Shown here one piece after another: positions 7,627 through 15,423 of a DNA stretch of 64,000 bases. The translations under genes and the position numbers were made by a program. The notes under the pieces are model-generated. The model saw nothing but the letters and a program-made list of their open reading frames with translations. It made no database searches and was not told the origin of the DNA. Position 1 is the first letter of the stretch, and every line of letters begins with the position of its first letter. This DNA is from Halobaculum sp. CBA1158 (GTDB lineage: Archaea; Halobacteriota; Halobacteria; Halobacteriales; Haloferacaceae), in the NCBI RefSeq assembly GCF_021431925.1, contig NZ_CP090371.1, positions 2,418,001 through 2,482,000 on the forward strand. Reading direction: 5' to 3'.

Positions 7627-8463
7627 ATGGACCGGATCCCGTTCGGCGTGAGCCAACTCGACAGGGTGCTCGGCGGCGGCGCGCCCGAGGGGAACGTCGT
7701 CCTCGTGGCCGGCGAGGCGGGGGCCGGCGCGCGCGAGTTCGCCTACACCAGCGCCGCGATGAACGCGCTCGCTCGCGTCGATCGGGAGCTGTTCGACCTC
7801 TACTACGACGACATCGCGGCCGAGGCCGCCGTGCCGCCGGAGGTGCACTACCTCTCGTTTACCACCGGCGCAGACTACCTCGAGCGCGAGTTACGCTATA
7901 CGATGGACGACGAGATAGTCGACGCGGCCGTCGACGGGATCGAGTTCGTCGACCTCTCGCCGGAGTACTTCCAGCTATCGACGATCCCCCGTGAGTGGTA
8001 CATGGGAACCACCAGCTCGATCACGGACCTCGGAAAGGCGGGCAACCGCGACGGCGTGCTCACGGCGCTCGGTGAGTACCTCACGGAGCACGCGGCGGGG
8101 AATCTGGTCGTCATCGATTCCATCACCGACCTCGTCGGGGCGTCCGGCGGCGAGGTCGAGTGGGAGGACGTCGCGATGCTCGTTCGGGGGCTCGGCAAGG
8201 CCGCCCACTCGTGGGGTGGACTCCTCCTGGCGCTGGTCAACGTCGACACGATCTCCGATAACCAGTTCGGCCAGCTCATGGACGGCAGCGGGGGAACGCT
8301 CCAGTTCAGCTGGGAGTCCGGCGGGTCCAAGCGCGCCCGGACGATGGTCGTCCGGGAGTTCCGCGGCGTGCTCTCGCAGTTAGAATCGGAGAACATCGTC
8401 CGCTTCGAGACGGAGATCCACGACGGCGGTCTCGACATCAGCGACGTGCGGAAGATCCGATAA
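7627..8463 (+). CDS. KaiC/RadA-like RecA-fold protein with degenerate P-loop (HTR-like)
   Basis: A 278-residue protein of the archaeal RecA/KaiC superfamily, of the type called HTR-like in haloarchaeal annotation. It opens with the KaiC signature IPFGVSQLDRVLGGGAPEG. The Walker A loop reads GEAGAGAREF (29-38): the Lys-Thr/Ser that bind phosphate are replaced by Ala-Arg-Glu. The Walker B strand NLVVIDSITDLVG is intact. It therefore probably does not hydrolyse ATP normally (inference). It lies 41 bp after the beta-RFAP synthase gene and before a coiled-coil zinc protein. Cytosolic; role unknown. Confidence 0.85.
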   Translation: MDRIPFGVSQLDRVLGGGAPEGNVVLVAGEAGAGAREFAYTSAAMNALARVDRELFDLYYDDIAAEAAVPPEVHYLSFTTGADYLERELRYTMDDEIVDAAVDGIEFVDLSPEYFQLSTIPREWYMGTTSSITDLGKAGNRDGVLTALGEYLTEHAAGNLVVIDSITDLVGASGGEVEWEDVAMLVRGLGKAAHSWGGLLLALVNVDTISDNQFGQLMDGSGGTLQFSWESGGSKRARTMVVREFRGVLSQLESENIVRFETEIHDGGLDISDVRKIR

Positions 8464-8608
8464 TTCGCCGGCGGCGACCCCGAACTCGACAGTTTCGAGA
8501 TGTTCGAACACTTCCGGGTGTCGTTCCCACCCGATCGTTCAATTCTGTTTCGAGACGGCGAAATCTGCGGCGGTAGTATTTACACCTCCGGGGGCCATGA
8601 CCTGATGA

Positions 8609-9487
8609 ATGGCCGGAGAACAGGTCGAGGGACTGCCGGAGGGGCTCCGTGAGTGGGTGCTCGCGCGCTCGGAGGAGACCGGTCGGTCGTCCGAGGAGGT
8701 GCTCGCGCGTGCTGTGACGATCGCGAAACTCCTCGACGAGTACGACGGCGACCTCGCCGACGGCGACGCGGACCCGATCACCAACGGCGACGCGGACTCA
8801 CTCACCGACAGCGAGGGAGCGATCGCGGCGTCGGGAGCGCTGACCGATCGGATCGCCGAGGTCGAGGCGGCCGTCGCCGACCTCGATACCGAACTCGACG
8901 AGAAGATCGACGACGTGCGCTCGCGGGTGATCCAGGTCAAGCGCGAGGCCGACGCGAAAGCCGACGCCGACCACGACCACCCGGATCTGCGCGAGGAGGT
9001 GGAGAGCGCGTCCGCGACGGCCGCGGGACTCGACGACGACCTCGCGGAACTCCGGGCGGACTTAGAGGAGTTGGAGGAGACCTTCGAAGACGGGTTCGCC
9101 AACTACGAGGACGTGCTGGAGTACCTCACCGACGCCGTCGACGAGCACGACGCGAAGCTGTCGACGCTGGCGTCGGTACTCGCGGACCTCCGAACCACCG
9201 TCTCGAACCTCCGGGCCCGGGAGGCCCAGCGCCGGGCGGCCGCGGAGCTTCAGGCGGAGGCGAACCGCCTCGGCGTCGCTGCCGCGTCGTGTGCCGCCTG
9301 CGGGTCGAAGGTGCGTCTCGGCCTGCTGTCGTCCCCGGAGTGTCCGCACTGCGGCGGCACGTTCGAGTCGGTGGAGCCGGCCTCGGGGTTCTTCGACTCC
9401 GCGTCGCTCGCGGTCGGTAGACGACCGGCCCTGGAGGGGGAAACCACCGAGGAGACCACGGCCGAGGACATCTTCGACGAGGCGTAA
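8609..9487 (+). CDS. Coiled-coil protein with N-terminal RHH-like segment and C-terminal zinc ribbon
   Basis: A 292-residue haloarchaeal protein. The first about 45 residues (LPEGLREWVLARSEETGRSS) resemble a ribbon-helix-helix or CopG-like start. A long acidic coiled coil follows (about 75-225). The C-terminal region has a zinc ribbon CAACG...CPHCG. It ends with the short acidic tail DIFDEA. Neither signal peptide nor membrane helix is present. It sits 4 bp ahead of the next gene, with which it is probably co-transcribed. Function unknown; a DNA- or chromatin-associated role is possible from the RHH-like start but not shown. Confidence 0.75.
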   Translation: MAGEQVEGLPEGLREWVLARSEETGRSSEEVLARAVTIAKLLDEYDGDLADGDADPITNGDADSLTDSEGAIAASGALTDRIAEVEAAVADLDTELDEKIDDVRSRVIQVKREADAKADADHDHPDLREEVESASATAAGLDDDLAELRADLEELEETFEDGFANYEDVLEYLTDAVDEHDAKLSTLASVLADLRTTVSNLRAREAQRRAAAELQAEANRLGVAAASCAACGSKVRLGLLSSPECPHCGGTFESVEPASGFFDSASLAVGRRPALEGETTEETTAEDIFDEA

Positions 9488-9490
9488 CGG

Positions 9491-10627
9491 ATGCCGGACC
9501 ACGATCCCGACGAGGAGTCGGACGCGAACGGGCCGGGGGAGGAGACGCCGGAGGCGAGCGATCCCGACCCGGCGGTGGAGGACGATCCCGCCTCGATCGA
9601 CGACGATCCCGCCTCGATCGACGACGATCCCGCCTCGATCGACGACGACTCGACCACCGGCGGCTCGACCGACGCCGCGGCTGACCCGCTCGACGAGGTG
9701 ATCCCGGCGTCGGACGCCGCCGGGGGCGACGCGGACGCCGCCCGCCGCCGGGACGACTCACCCGAGCCGGTCGACGACGCGGACGCCGACGCCGACGGAG
9801 CCGCCGACGCCGACGGAGCCGCCGACGCCCCCGGATCGACCGGAGCCGGACCGAACCCCTTCGCCTTCGACGAGGAACGCCCCGGCGCGAACGACGAACG
9901 CGAGGACAGCGAGCGGACCGGACCGGACGACGGCTCGGACGACGGTCCCCCGACCGTCGAGAACCCGTTCGCTGCCGACCGCGCCGGCGACCTCGAGGAG
10001 GCGGCCGACGGGGACGCCGACCGCGACGGCCGCGGCGATGCCCCGTTCGGGGAGTTGGCTCGCGGGGTCGAGGAGCGCCGTCGCCGGGATGACGGTGAGG
10101 ACCCGTTCGAGTCGGTCGAGATCGCCGACCTCGACGAGGACGAGCTGTGGGCGGCGCTGACCGAGGGGGCCGACGAGGCTCCGCTTTCGCCCGACGCCAC
10201 GGCCGCGGAGACGGTCTCGGGGGCGACGGATGCCGACTCGGAGCACATCGTCGACAAGCGCGAGTACTGTCAGCAGTGCCCGCATCTGTCGGCTCCCCCG
10301 GACGTGGCCTGCGAACACGAGGACGGCGAGATCGTCGAGGCGGTCGACCCCGAGCGGTTCCGCGTCCGCGGCTGCCCGGTGGTCCGCGACGAGGGGCCGG
10401 ACTTCACCGCGGGCATCGACGCCGACGGCGACACCGCGGGGGGAGCCGTCGTCGGCGACGCCACGCGGGAGGACGAGGAGCTGACGGCCTCGGAGTCGGT
10501 CGTCGGCGGCGAGATCGACGGCGACGAGGACGTGGCCGTCGGCGCGAGCGACGCCGGCGGCGTCGACGGTACGGGGAGCGCGGGCGACGGGGGCGACGCG
10601 GTCGACGCCGCCGGCGACGACGCGTAA
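9491..10627 (+). CDS. Acidic low-complexity protein with C-terminal zinc-finger domain
   Basis: A 378-residue protein, very rich in Asp, Glu, Ala and Gly. Residues about 30-55 hold three in-frame copies of DDPASID (21-bp DNA repeat, 9581-9643). Short NPFAFDEER and NPFAADR segments recur, and DPFESVEIADLDEDELWAAL looks helical. The conserved part is near 255-305: CQQCPHL...VACEHE...VRGCPVV, four cysteines and a histidine that could bind zinc. The tail is acidic again. It begins 4 bp after the coiled-coil gene and ends 33 bp before the TFS gene, so the three may form one unit. I do not recognise a function. Confidence 0.75.
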   Translation: MPDHDPDEESDANGPGEETPEASDPDPAVEDDPASIDDDPASIDDDPASIDDDSTTGGSTDAAADPLDEVIPASDAAGGDADAARRRDDSPEPVDDADADADGAADADGAADAPGSTGAGPNPFAFDEERPGANDEREDSERTGPDDGSDDGPPTVENPFAADRAGDLEEAADGDADRDGRGDAPFGELARGVEERRRRDDGEDPFESVEIADLDEDELWAALTEGADEAPLSPDATAAETVSGATDADSEHIVDKREYCQQCPHLSAPPDVACEHEDGEIVEAVDPERFRVRGCPVVRDEGPDFTAGIDADGDTAGGAVVGDATREDEELTASESVVGGEIDGDEDVAVGASDAGGVDGTGSAGDGGDAVDAAGDDA

Positions 10628-10660
10628 GCCATACCGGTGGCCGCACGCTACGGTGGCAAC

Positions 10661-10984
10661 ATGCAGTTCTGCGACGAGTGCGGATCGATGATGCACGCCA
10701 CCGAGGGGGAGATGGTGTGTTCCTCCTGCGGCGCGAGCGCCGACCGCGACGAGGCGCTCGCCGAGCAGTTCGTCTCGACGGAGGCGCAAAGCGACGACGA
10801 CGTGATCGAGACCGAGGAGGGGGCGAACTTCGAGGGGAAACCCACCTCCGAGGACGTGATCTGCGACGAGTGCGGCCACACCGTCGCGTGGTACACGATC
10901 AAACAGACCGGCGCGGCCGACGAGCCCCCGACGCGCTTCTTCAAGTGCAAGGACTGCGGGTATCGCTGGCGGGAGTACAACTGA
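10661..10984 (+). CDS. tfs: Transcription factor S (TFIIS/RPB9-like)
   Basis: A 107-residue archaeal transcript-cleavage factor that rescues backtracked RNA polymerase. N-terminal zinc ribbon with Cys4/7/20/23 (MQFCDECGSM) and C-terminal ribbon with CDECGH and CKDCGYRWREYN; the acidic hairpin motif appears as TGAADEPPTRFF, keeping the Asp-Glu pair that supports cleavage. The start at 10661 (MQFCDEC) is chosen because family members begin at this point; the in-frame ATG eight codons earlier adds unlike residues. Cytosolic, bound to RNA polymerase. Confidence 0.93.
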   Translation: MQFCDECGSMMHATEGEMVCSSCGASADRDEALAEQFVSTEAQSDDDVIETEEGANFEGKPTSEDVICDECGHTVAWYTIKQTGAADEPPTRFFKCKDCGYRWREYN

Positions 10985-11003
10985 CGGCTGTCCGCAGAAC
11001 CGA

Positions 11004-11690
11004 TCACAACTCCTCGAGCAGCCATCTCCCGACCGCCTCGCCCACCTTCCCCGCCTGTCCGACGAAGAAGTGGTCCGCCGAGAACTCCCGCAGGTCGAAC
11101 TCCAGTTCCCGGGCGCGCTCCACCACCGGCTCCCAGTCGGCCGTGTCGTCGCGGGTCGCGTACACCACCTGTGCCGGGCAGCCGCGGGCGTCGATGTCCG
11201 CCATCGCCTCGACGGCGTCGAGGTCGTCGGCGAGGCGGGCCGTCGGCGCGAGCGCCGAGACGGCGTCGAGGTCGTCGGCGAGGCGGGCCGTCGGCGCGAG
11301 CGCCGAGACGGCGTCCACGTCGCCCTCGCTTCCCACCAGCAACGCCACGCAGCCGCCGAAGCTGAAGCCGAGCAGGCCCACGCGGTCGTACCGCTCGCGC
11401 GCCCAGGCGACGGCGTTGCGGGCGTCGGCGCACTCGCCGTACCCCTCGTCCCAGTCGCCGTAGTCGAATCGGAGGCAGTCGACGCCGCCGGCGACGAGCA
11501 CGTCGGACACCGCCCGGAGGCGCTCGTCGCCGCGGTGGCCGCGGTGCTGCGGGTGGGGCGGACACGCGACGACGCAGGCGCTCGCGCCCGCGTCGTCGCC
11601 GGCGGTCGAGCCGTCCGCCGTCCGCCCTCCGTCGGTCTCGTCGAGGGTCCCGCGAACGTCGCGTCCGCCGGGGACGAGTACGTCGGTCAT
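11004..11690 (-). CDS. Alpha/beta hydrolase with internal 16-residue duplication
   Basis: A 228-residue alpha/beta hydrolase of the dienelactone hydrolase-like type. It has the oxyanion-side ACVVACPPHPQHRG segment, a nucleophile elbow LLGFSFGGCVALL (GFSFGG), an Asp before the C terminus and the final His in SADHFFVGQ. Unusual: residues VSALAPTARLADDLDA occur twice in a row. The DNA is two perfect 48-bp copies (11211-11258 and 11259-11306) plus nine bases of a third. The repeat is in frame and lies just after the elbow helix, probably extending a loop or cap. Start ATG at 11690. Esterase-like, substrate unknown. Confidence 0.88.
   Translation of the reverse strand: MTDVLVPGGRDVRGTLDETDGGRTADGSTAGDDAGASACVVACPPHPQHRGHRGDERLRAVSDVLVAGGVDCLRFDYGDWDEGYGECADARNAVAWARERYDRVGLLGFSFGGCVALLVGSEGDVDAVSALAPTARLADDLDAVSALAPTARLADDLDAVEAMADIDARGCPAQVVYATRDDTADWEPVVERARELEFDLREFSADHFFVGQAGKVGEAVGRWLLEEL
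11211..11315. repeat. Perfect 48-bp tandem duplication inside the hydrolase gene
   Basis: Two identical 48-bp units begin at 11211 and 11259, each starting GACGGCGTCGAGG; a nine-base partial unit follows at 11307. The length is a multiple of three, so the frame is kept. No divergence between copies is visible, pointing to a recent event. Confidence 0.9.
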
Positions 11691-11779
11691 GCTCGCGGAT
11701 CGGTCGCCCGGCGCAAAACGGTAGCGGGAGTCCTCTCGGTCGGGTGAGATTTATACGCCAGGTCACCCTAGCCGAGGCC

Positions 11780-12619
11780 ATGGGAATCCTCTCGCGCACC
11801 TCCTACGTCATCCGCTCGAAGATCAACGCGATCCTCAACCGAGCGGAGGACCCGACGGAGACGCTCGATTACAGCTACGAACAGATGCGCGACGAACTCC
11901 AGGACGTGAAACAGGGGATCGCCGACCTCACGACCCAGAAGAAGCGCCTGCAGATCCAGAAGCGCCGCTTGGAGGAGAACGTCGAGAAACACAACGAGCA
12001 GGCGCGCGAGGCCGTCCAGCAGGACCGCGAGGACCTCGCTCGCAAGGCGCTGGAGAAGAAGAAGTCGAAGATGAACCAGATCGAGGACCTGGAGGGACAG
12101 ATCGCCGAGCTCCAGAACACCCAAGATCAGCTCGTCGACAAGAAGGACGAACTCCAGGGCCGCATCGACGAGTTCAAGACGAAAAAGGAGACGATGAAGG
12201 CGCGCTACGAGGCGGCGGAGGCGTCGACCCGCGTCTCGGAGGCGATGTCCGGCGTCGGCGACGAGATGGCCGACGTGTCTCGCGCGATCGAAAACGCGGA
12301 GTCGCGCACCGAGGAGATGGAGGCGCGGTCGCAGGCGATGGACGAGCTTCAGGACACCGGTGCGTTCGACGACGCCCTCTCGGACGAGGACGAGATCGAC
12401 AGGGAACTGGAGTCCGGACGCACCGACCGCGAGGTCGAGGCCGAACTCGAGACGCTCCAGGCGGAGATGGGGACGGAGTCCGCCGCCGACGACGCGGACG
12501 CCGCCACGGGGGACGCCGACGCCGACGTAGACGTGGGCGGCGAGGACGTACCCGACGAGGAAGTGGAGGCGGAGCTCGAGGAGCTCCAACAGGAGGAGGA
12601 CGCCGACGCCTCGAAGTAG
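11780..12619 (+). CDS. pspA: PspA/IM30 family membrane-stress protein
   Basis: A 279-residue PspA/IM30 (ESCRT-III-like) protein that binds and stabilises stressed membranes. It begins MGILSRTSYVIRSKINAILNR-type, the amphipathic membrane-binding helix, and continues as a long coiled coil (about 25-205). The C-terminal about 70 residues are acidic low-complexity. The start at 11780 is chosen since the family opens with MGIL/MGLF; an in-frame ATG 12 codons upstream lacks family character. A TATA-like TTTATACG about 30 bp upstream (11750) fits a nearly leaderless transcript. Peripheral membrane protein. The divergent neighbour is the alpha/beta hydrolase. Confidence 0.92.
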   Translation: MGILSRTSYVIRSKINAILNRAEDPTETLDYSYEQMRDELQDVKQGIADLTTQKKRLQIQKRRLEENVEKHNEQAREAVQQDREDLARKALEKKKSKMNQIEDLEGQIAELQNTQDQLVDKKDELQGRIDEFKTKKETMKARYEAAEASTRVSEAMSGVGDEMADVSRAIENAESRTEEMEARSQAMDELQDTGAFDDALSDEDEIDRELESGRTDREVEAELETLQAEMGTESAADDADAATGDADADVDVGGEDVPDEEVEAELEELQQEEDADASK

Positions 12620-12629
12620 CTCCCTGACG

Positions 12630-12740
12630 CCGGACCTCGATCCCGAATCGCGACGCCGTCTCGGTCCTCGCCACGGTCGTCGTCGTCACCGTCGTCGCCG
12701 CCGCCGTCGTCACCGTCGTCCTCGCCGTTTCCGTGCTCGC
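12630..12740. repeat. Low-complexity CACCGTCGTC-rich spacer
   Basis: A GTCGTC/ACCGTC-type simple repeat fills about 12660-12735 between pspA and the next gene. It contains open frames in several phases but none with protein-like composition. No gene is supported. Confidence 0.5.
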
Positions 12741-12857
12741 TGTTCCCTCTCCGTGCTGCTCCGGTCCGTGTTCACGCCCGTGCCGACTCCGGGACGGCGA
12801 CTCGTCGCCGCCCGGTCGGCCGTCCCGTTTTTGTCCGTCGGTCTCGACCGTGGCCCC

Positions 12858-13895
12858 ATGGCCGACGACACCGACCAGCCGAGCGACCGGCTGCGCGACC
12901 GGGCCGGTGAGAGCCGGTGGAAGCTGTGGCTCCTCCTGGAGGCGGACCGACGAGTCGTCGTCGCCGGGTCCGCACTCGCGGTGTTCGGCGTCCTGCTCGC
13001 CGCGGGGACGCTGTACGGGCCTACAGCACACGCGCTCCGGTCGACTGACTCCGTCGACACGACGTTTCAGGGGTTCCTGACGGCGACGATCACCGGCGTC
13101 ACGCTCGTGCTCACGCTGAACCAGCTCGTCCTCTCACAGGAACTGGGGGCCGTCGGCGACCAGCGCGAGCGGATGGACGAGGCGATGGCGTTCCGATCGG
13201 ACGCCGCGGACCTGCTCGACGCGCCGGTCAGCCCGGCGCGGCCCGCCCAGTTCCTTCGGGCGCTCGTGCAGGTGTCGGCCGACTGCGCCCGCGAGGTGCG
13301 CGAGGCGGCCGACCGCGCCGGCGACGACGAGGCGGCCGCGGCGGTCGACGACCTCGTATCCAGCCTGATCGGCAACGCCGAGGAGGTGTCGGAGGGGCTC
13401 GACGACGCGCGCTTCGGCGGGTTCGACGTGATCTCCTCGGCCCTCAACTTCAACTACTCCTGGAAGGTGTTCGCGGCGAACCGGATCCGCGCCACCCACG
13501 GCGACGCGCTCGAGGGAGAAGGGCTGGAGGCGCTCGACCGGCTGACGGACGTGCTGGAGATGTTCGGGCCCGCACGCGAGCACTTCAAGACGCTGTACTT
13601 CCAGTGGGAGCTGATCAACCTCTCACGAGCCGTTCTCGCGTCGGCGCTTCCCGCGCTGCTGGTGTCGACGTTCATGGTCGCGTTCTTCCACGCGGAAGCG
13701 TACGCCGTTACCCTGTTCGGCGTCGGGACGCTCGTCCCCCTGGTCGCGGCCGCCGCGACCGTCGCGACGGTCCCGTTCCTCGTGTTGCTCGCGTACGTCC
13801 TCCGGATCGCGACCGTGACGAAGCACACGCTGTCGATCGGCCCGTTCATCCTCCGGGAGACGGACGAGGTGTCGGAGGTCGAGTGGAACCGATGA
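12858..13895 (+). CDS. Multi-pass membrane protein of unknown function
   Basis: A 345-residue integral membrane protein. Hydrophobic segments lie at about 36-58, 74-98, and as a tight pair near 258-315 (ASALPALLVSTFMVAFFH and the following Val/Ala-rich stretch). Between them is an about 160-residue soluble region rich in Arg, Asp and Ala. The start at 12858 (MADDTDQ) is chosen; upstream in-frame residues are poorly conserved in character. The haloarchaeal family is known but uncharacterised as far as I can tell. It precedes the ferredoxin gene by 60 bp in the same direction. Confidence 0.75.
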   Translation: MADDTDQPSDRLRDRAGESRWKLWLLLEADRRVVVAGSALAVFGVLLAAGTLYGPTAHALRSTDSVDTTFQGFLTATITGVTLVLTLNQLVLSQELGAVGDQRERMDEAMAFRSDAADLLDAPVSPARPAQFLRALVQVSADCAREVREAADRAGDDEAAAAVDDLVSSLIGNAEEVSEGLDDARFGGFDVISSALNFNYSWKVFAANRIRATHGDALEGEGLEALDRLTDVLEMFGPAREHFKTLYFQWELINLSRAVLASALPALLVSTFMVAFFHAEAYAVTLFGVGTLVPLVAAAATVATVPFLVLLAYVLRIATVTKHTLSIGPFILRETDEVSEVEWNR

Positions 13896-13955
13896 CCCGG
13901 CGGCGCGTACGCCCGGCACCGACAGACGAAAGTCGCCCGGGGCGGAACGTCGGGT

Positions 13956-14297
13956 ATGAGCGACCTCGACGCGGAGGTACAGACCGCCAGCGACGTCGGC
14001 GGCGACGGGCCGCCCGTGGAGGAGAAGCCGTACAAGATCATCTTCGAGGCGAACGCCTGTTTCGGCGCGGGCAAGTGTGCGGAGGTGGCCGACAACTGGG
14101 AGATGGACATCGCCAGCGGGATGGCGAGGCCGAAGTCGTACTACGTCGGCGAGGACGAACTCGAGGAGAACGTCCGCGCGGCTGAGGTGTGCCCGGCGAA
14201 GAAGGACATGGGCTGTATCCACGTCGTCGACCGGCGGACCGACGAGGAGATCGCGCCGGACCCGCACGGCGACGGAACCCTGAGCGTCGACTGGTGA
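13956..14297 (+). CDS. Ferredoxin-like iron-sulfur protein
   Basis: A 113-residue acidic protein with four cysteines in ferredoxin-like spacing: Cys35, Cys41 (ACFGAGKC), Cys79 and Cys87 (VCPAKKDMGC). This fits a single iron-sulfur cluster of the [4Fe-4S]/[3Fe-4S] kind, used in one-electron transfer. The N-terminal 20 residues are an acidic tail. It is not the common haloarchaeal plant-type [2Fe-2S] ferredoxin. Partner enzyme is not obvious; the upstream membrane protein is 60 bp away in the same direction. Confidence 0.8.
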   Translation: MSDLDAEVQTASDVGGDGPPVEEKPYKIIFEANACFGAGKCAEVADNWEMDIASGMARPKSYYVGEDELEENVRAAEVCPAKKDMGCIHVVDRRTDEEIAPDPHGDGTLSVDW

Positions 14298-14303
14298 GGC
14301 GGA

Positions 14304-14510
14304 TCAGTCGTTCAGGCTGACGGGCTCCTCACCGGCCAGCCGCGGGTCGATCCCGGAGACGGTGTGGGGACGGAACCCCTCGACTGCGTCCCGCGCGCCG
14401 AAGCTGTTCTTGAGGTTGTACGCCGGAAATGAGATGGGAATTGATCCGCCGTTCGCCGCAGAGTTGTCCGCGGGCGACCGAAATCCACTTGCACCGTCCG
14501 GCGAAACGGC
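14304..14510 (-). pseudogene. Possible C-terminal gene remnant next to tRNA-Leu
   Basis: Read on the minus strand, a frame ending in TGA (14306-14304) encodes a plausible protein end: FPAYNLKNSFG, ARDAVEGFRPHTVSG, IDPRLAGEEPVSLND. Its last about 45 codons have normal haloarchaeal codon choice, while upstream the frame fades into Ser/Ala-rich sequence and then the tRNA gene. There is no start codon in a sensible place. It looks like the 3' stump of a gene cut off beside the tRNA-Leu integration site. I cannot name the parent protein. Confidence 0.35.
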
Positions 14511-14517
14511 GATCCGC

Positions 14518-14602
14518 GCGAGGGTGGCTGAGCTTGGCCAAAGGCGGCGGACTTAAGATCCGCTCCCTCAGGGGTTCAAGGGTTCAAATCCCTTCCCTCG
14601 CA
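14518..14602 (+). tRNA. tRNA-Leu (anticodon TAA)
   Basis: An 85-nt class II tRNA. The acceptor stem GCGAGGG pairs with CCCTCGC (14595-14601), with discriminator A at 14602. The anticodon arm is GCGGA-CTTAAGA-TCCGC, giving anticodon TAA. A variable arm follows (CTCCCTCAGGGG), then the T-arm AGGGTTCAAATCCCT. No CCA is encoded and no intron is seen. Three further copies of its last 22 bases follow downstream. Confidence 0.96.
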
Positions 14603-14894
14603 GTCACGAGGAGTGTAACGACGAGTGACGAGTAGGAGGGGTTTGAAGCAGGGAGGAGCTTCGCTCCGACCGTGGTTCAAATCCCTTCCCTCGCATGAGT
14701 GGGGCCGAAGGCCCCCGAATCGTTCCGGAAAATTTGAACTATGCCGGACGCGCGCAGCGCAGCGAGCACGTCCGGATGTGGTTCAAATCCCTTCCCTCGC
14801 AGTCACGAGGAGTGTAACGACGAGTGACGAGTAGGAAGGATTTGAAGCAGGGAAGAGCTTCGCTCCGACCGTGGTTCAAATCCCTTCCCTCGCA
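14603..14894 (+). repeat. Tandem array of tRNA-Leu 3'-end copies (att-like)
   Basis: The last 22 bases of tRNA-Leu (from GGTTCAAATC to the final CTCGCA, 14581-14602) recur exactly at 14674-14695, 14780-14801 and 14873-14894. Spacings are 93, 106 and 93 bp. The first and third intervals are near-identical (start GTCACGAGGAGTGTAACGAC, contain the hairpin GGAGC-TTC-GCTCC). The middle interval differs and holds GGGGCC-GAA-GGCCCC and a CCGGACG/CGTCCGG pair. There is no gene here. The form is that of stacked attachment sites left by integration or small passive elements at a tRNA 3' end. Confidence 0.85.
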
Positions 14895-14913
14895 GTCGCA
14901 CGTCTCGCCACGT

Positions 14914-15423
14914 TCACGCCGGATCGATCGCGTCGCGCCGCCGGACTAGCACCACGGCGCGCGCGAGGAGGGCGGCTCCGGCGACGGCGACCAGGCCGTA
15001 GTGTATCACGAACGCGCGCTCCAGCGTCGCCTGTGAGAGCGTGAACCCACCGAACAGAGCGGTCGCGAGCGCGGGTCCGAGCGCCGGTATCGACAGGGTC
15101 GCCTCCACGCCGATCTGTCCGAGGGAGAACGACAGTCGCGTCCACGGAAGCAACAGTCCCGTGTAGGCGTACAGCCCCGCGACTGGTACGCCCAGCGTCG
15201 CGAGGGCGACGGCGGCGGGACGACAGGTCGCGACCGCGACGGCGATCCCGAGGGTCGCGGCGACGAGCGCACCGACCGCGAGCGCGACGCGGGTCGTCTC
15301 CGCGACGCCCGCCGGGATCACGTGCGCGGCGACTGCGAGGTCGCCGAGGGCGACGGCGGCCACGACGATCAACAGCGCCGGTTCGAGCGCGTCGGTCGGG
15401 TCGTCGATCGGCTCGGAGGGCAC
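14914..15423 (-). CDS. Cytochrome-b-like small membrane protein
   Basis: A 169-residue protein with about five hydrophobic segments (about 16-38, 44-66, 68-90, 115-133, 138-160). The segment YTGLLLPWTRLSFSLGQ followed by ...FGGFTLSQATLERAFVIHY closely recalls the N-terminal domain of cytochrome b (GYLLPW, then a Gly-rich loop and an H-x3-P type helix). Only one His remains in the second haem helix, and the usual first His pair is not clear, so full bis-haem binding is doubtful. It could be a truncated or divergent cytochrome b relative. No Rieske or quinol oxidase gene is adjacent; the Rieske gene is 20 kb away. Confidence 0.7.
   Translation of the reverse strand: MPSEPIDDPTDALEPALLIVVAAVALGDLAVAAHVIPAGVAETTRVALAVGALVAATLGIAVAVATCRPAAVALATLGVPVAGLYAYTGLLLPWTRLSFSLGQIGVEATLSIPALGPALATALFGGFTLSQATLERAFVIHYGLVAVAGAALLARAVVLVRRRDAIDPA

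Noticed and set aside
9126-9761. Arg-rich minus-strand frame
   Set aside because: Antisense of the coiled-coil and acidic zinc genes; acidic proteins give Arg-rich shadows.
14362-14556. Plus-strand frame overlapping tRNA-Leu
   Set aside because: It reads through the tRNA gene and the gene remnant on the other strand; composition is not protein-like.
14603-14894. CRISPR array
   Set aside because: The repeated 22 bases are the tRNA 3' end, intervals are 70-85 bp and partly identical, and no cas gene is present.
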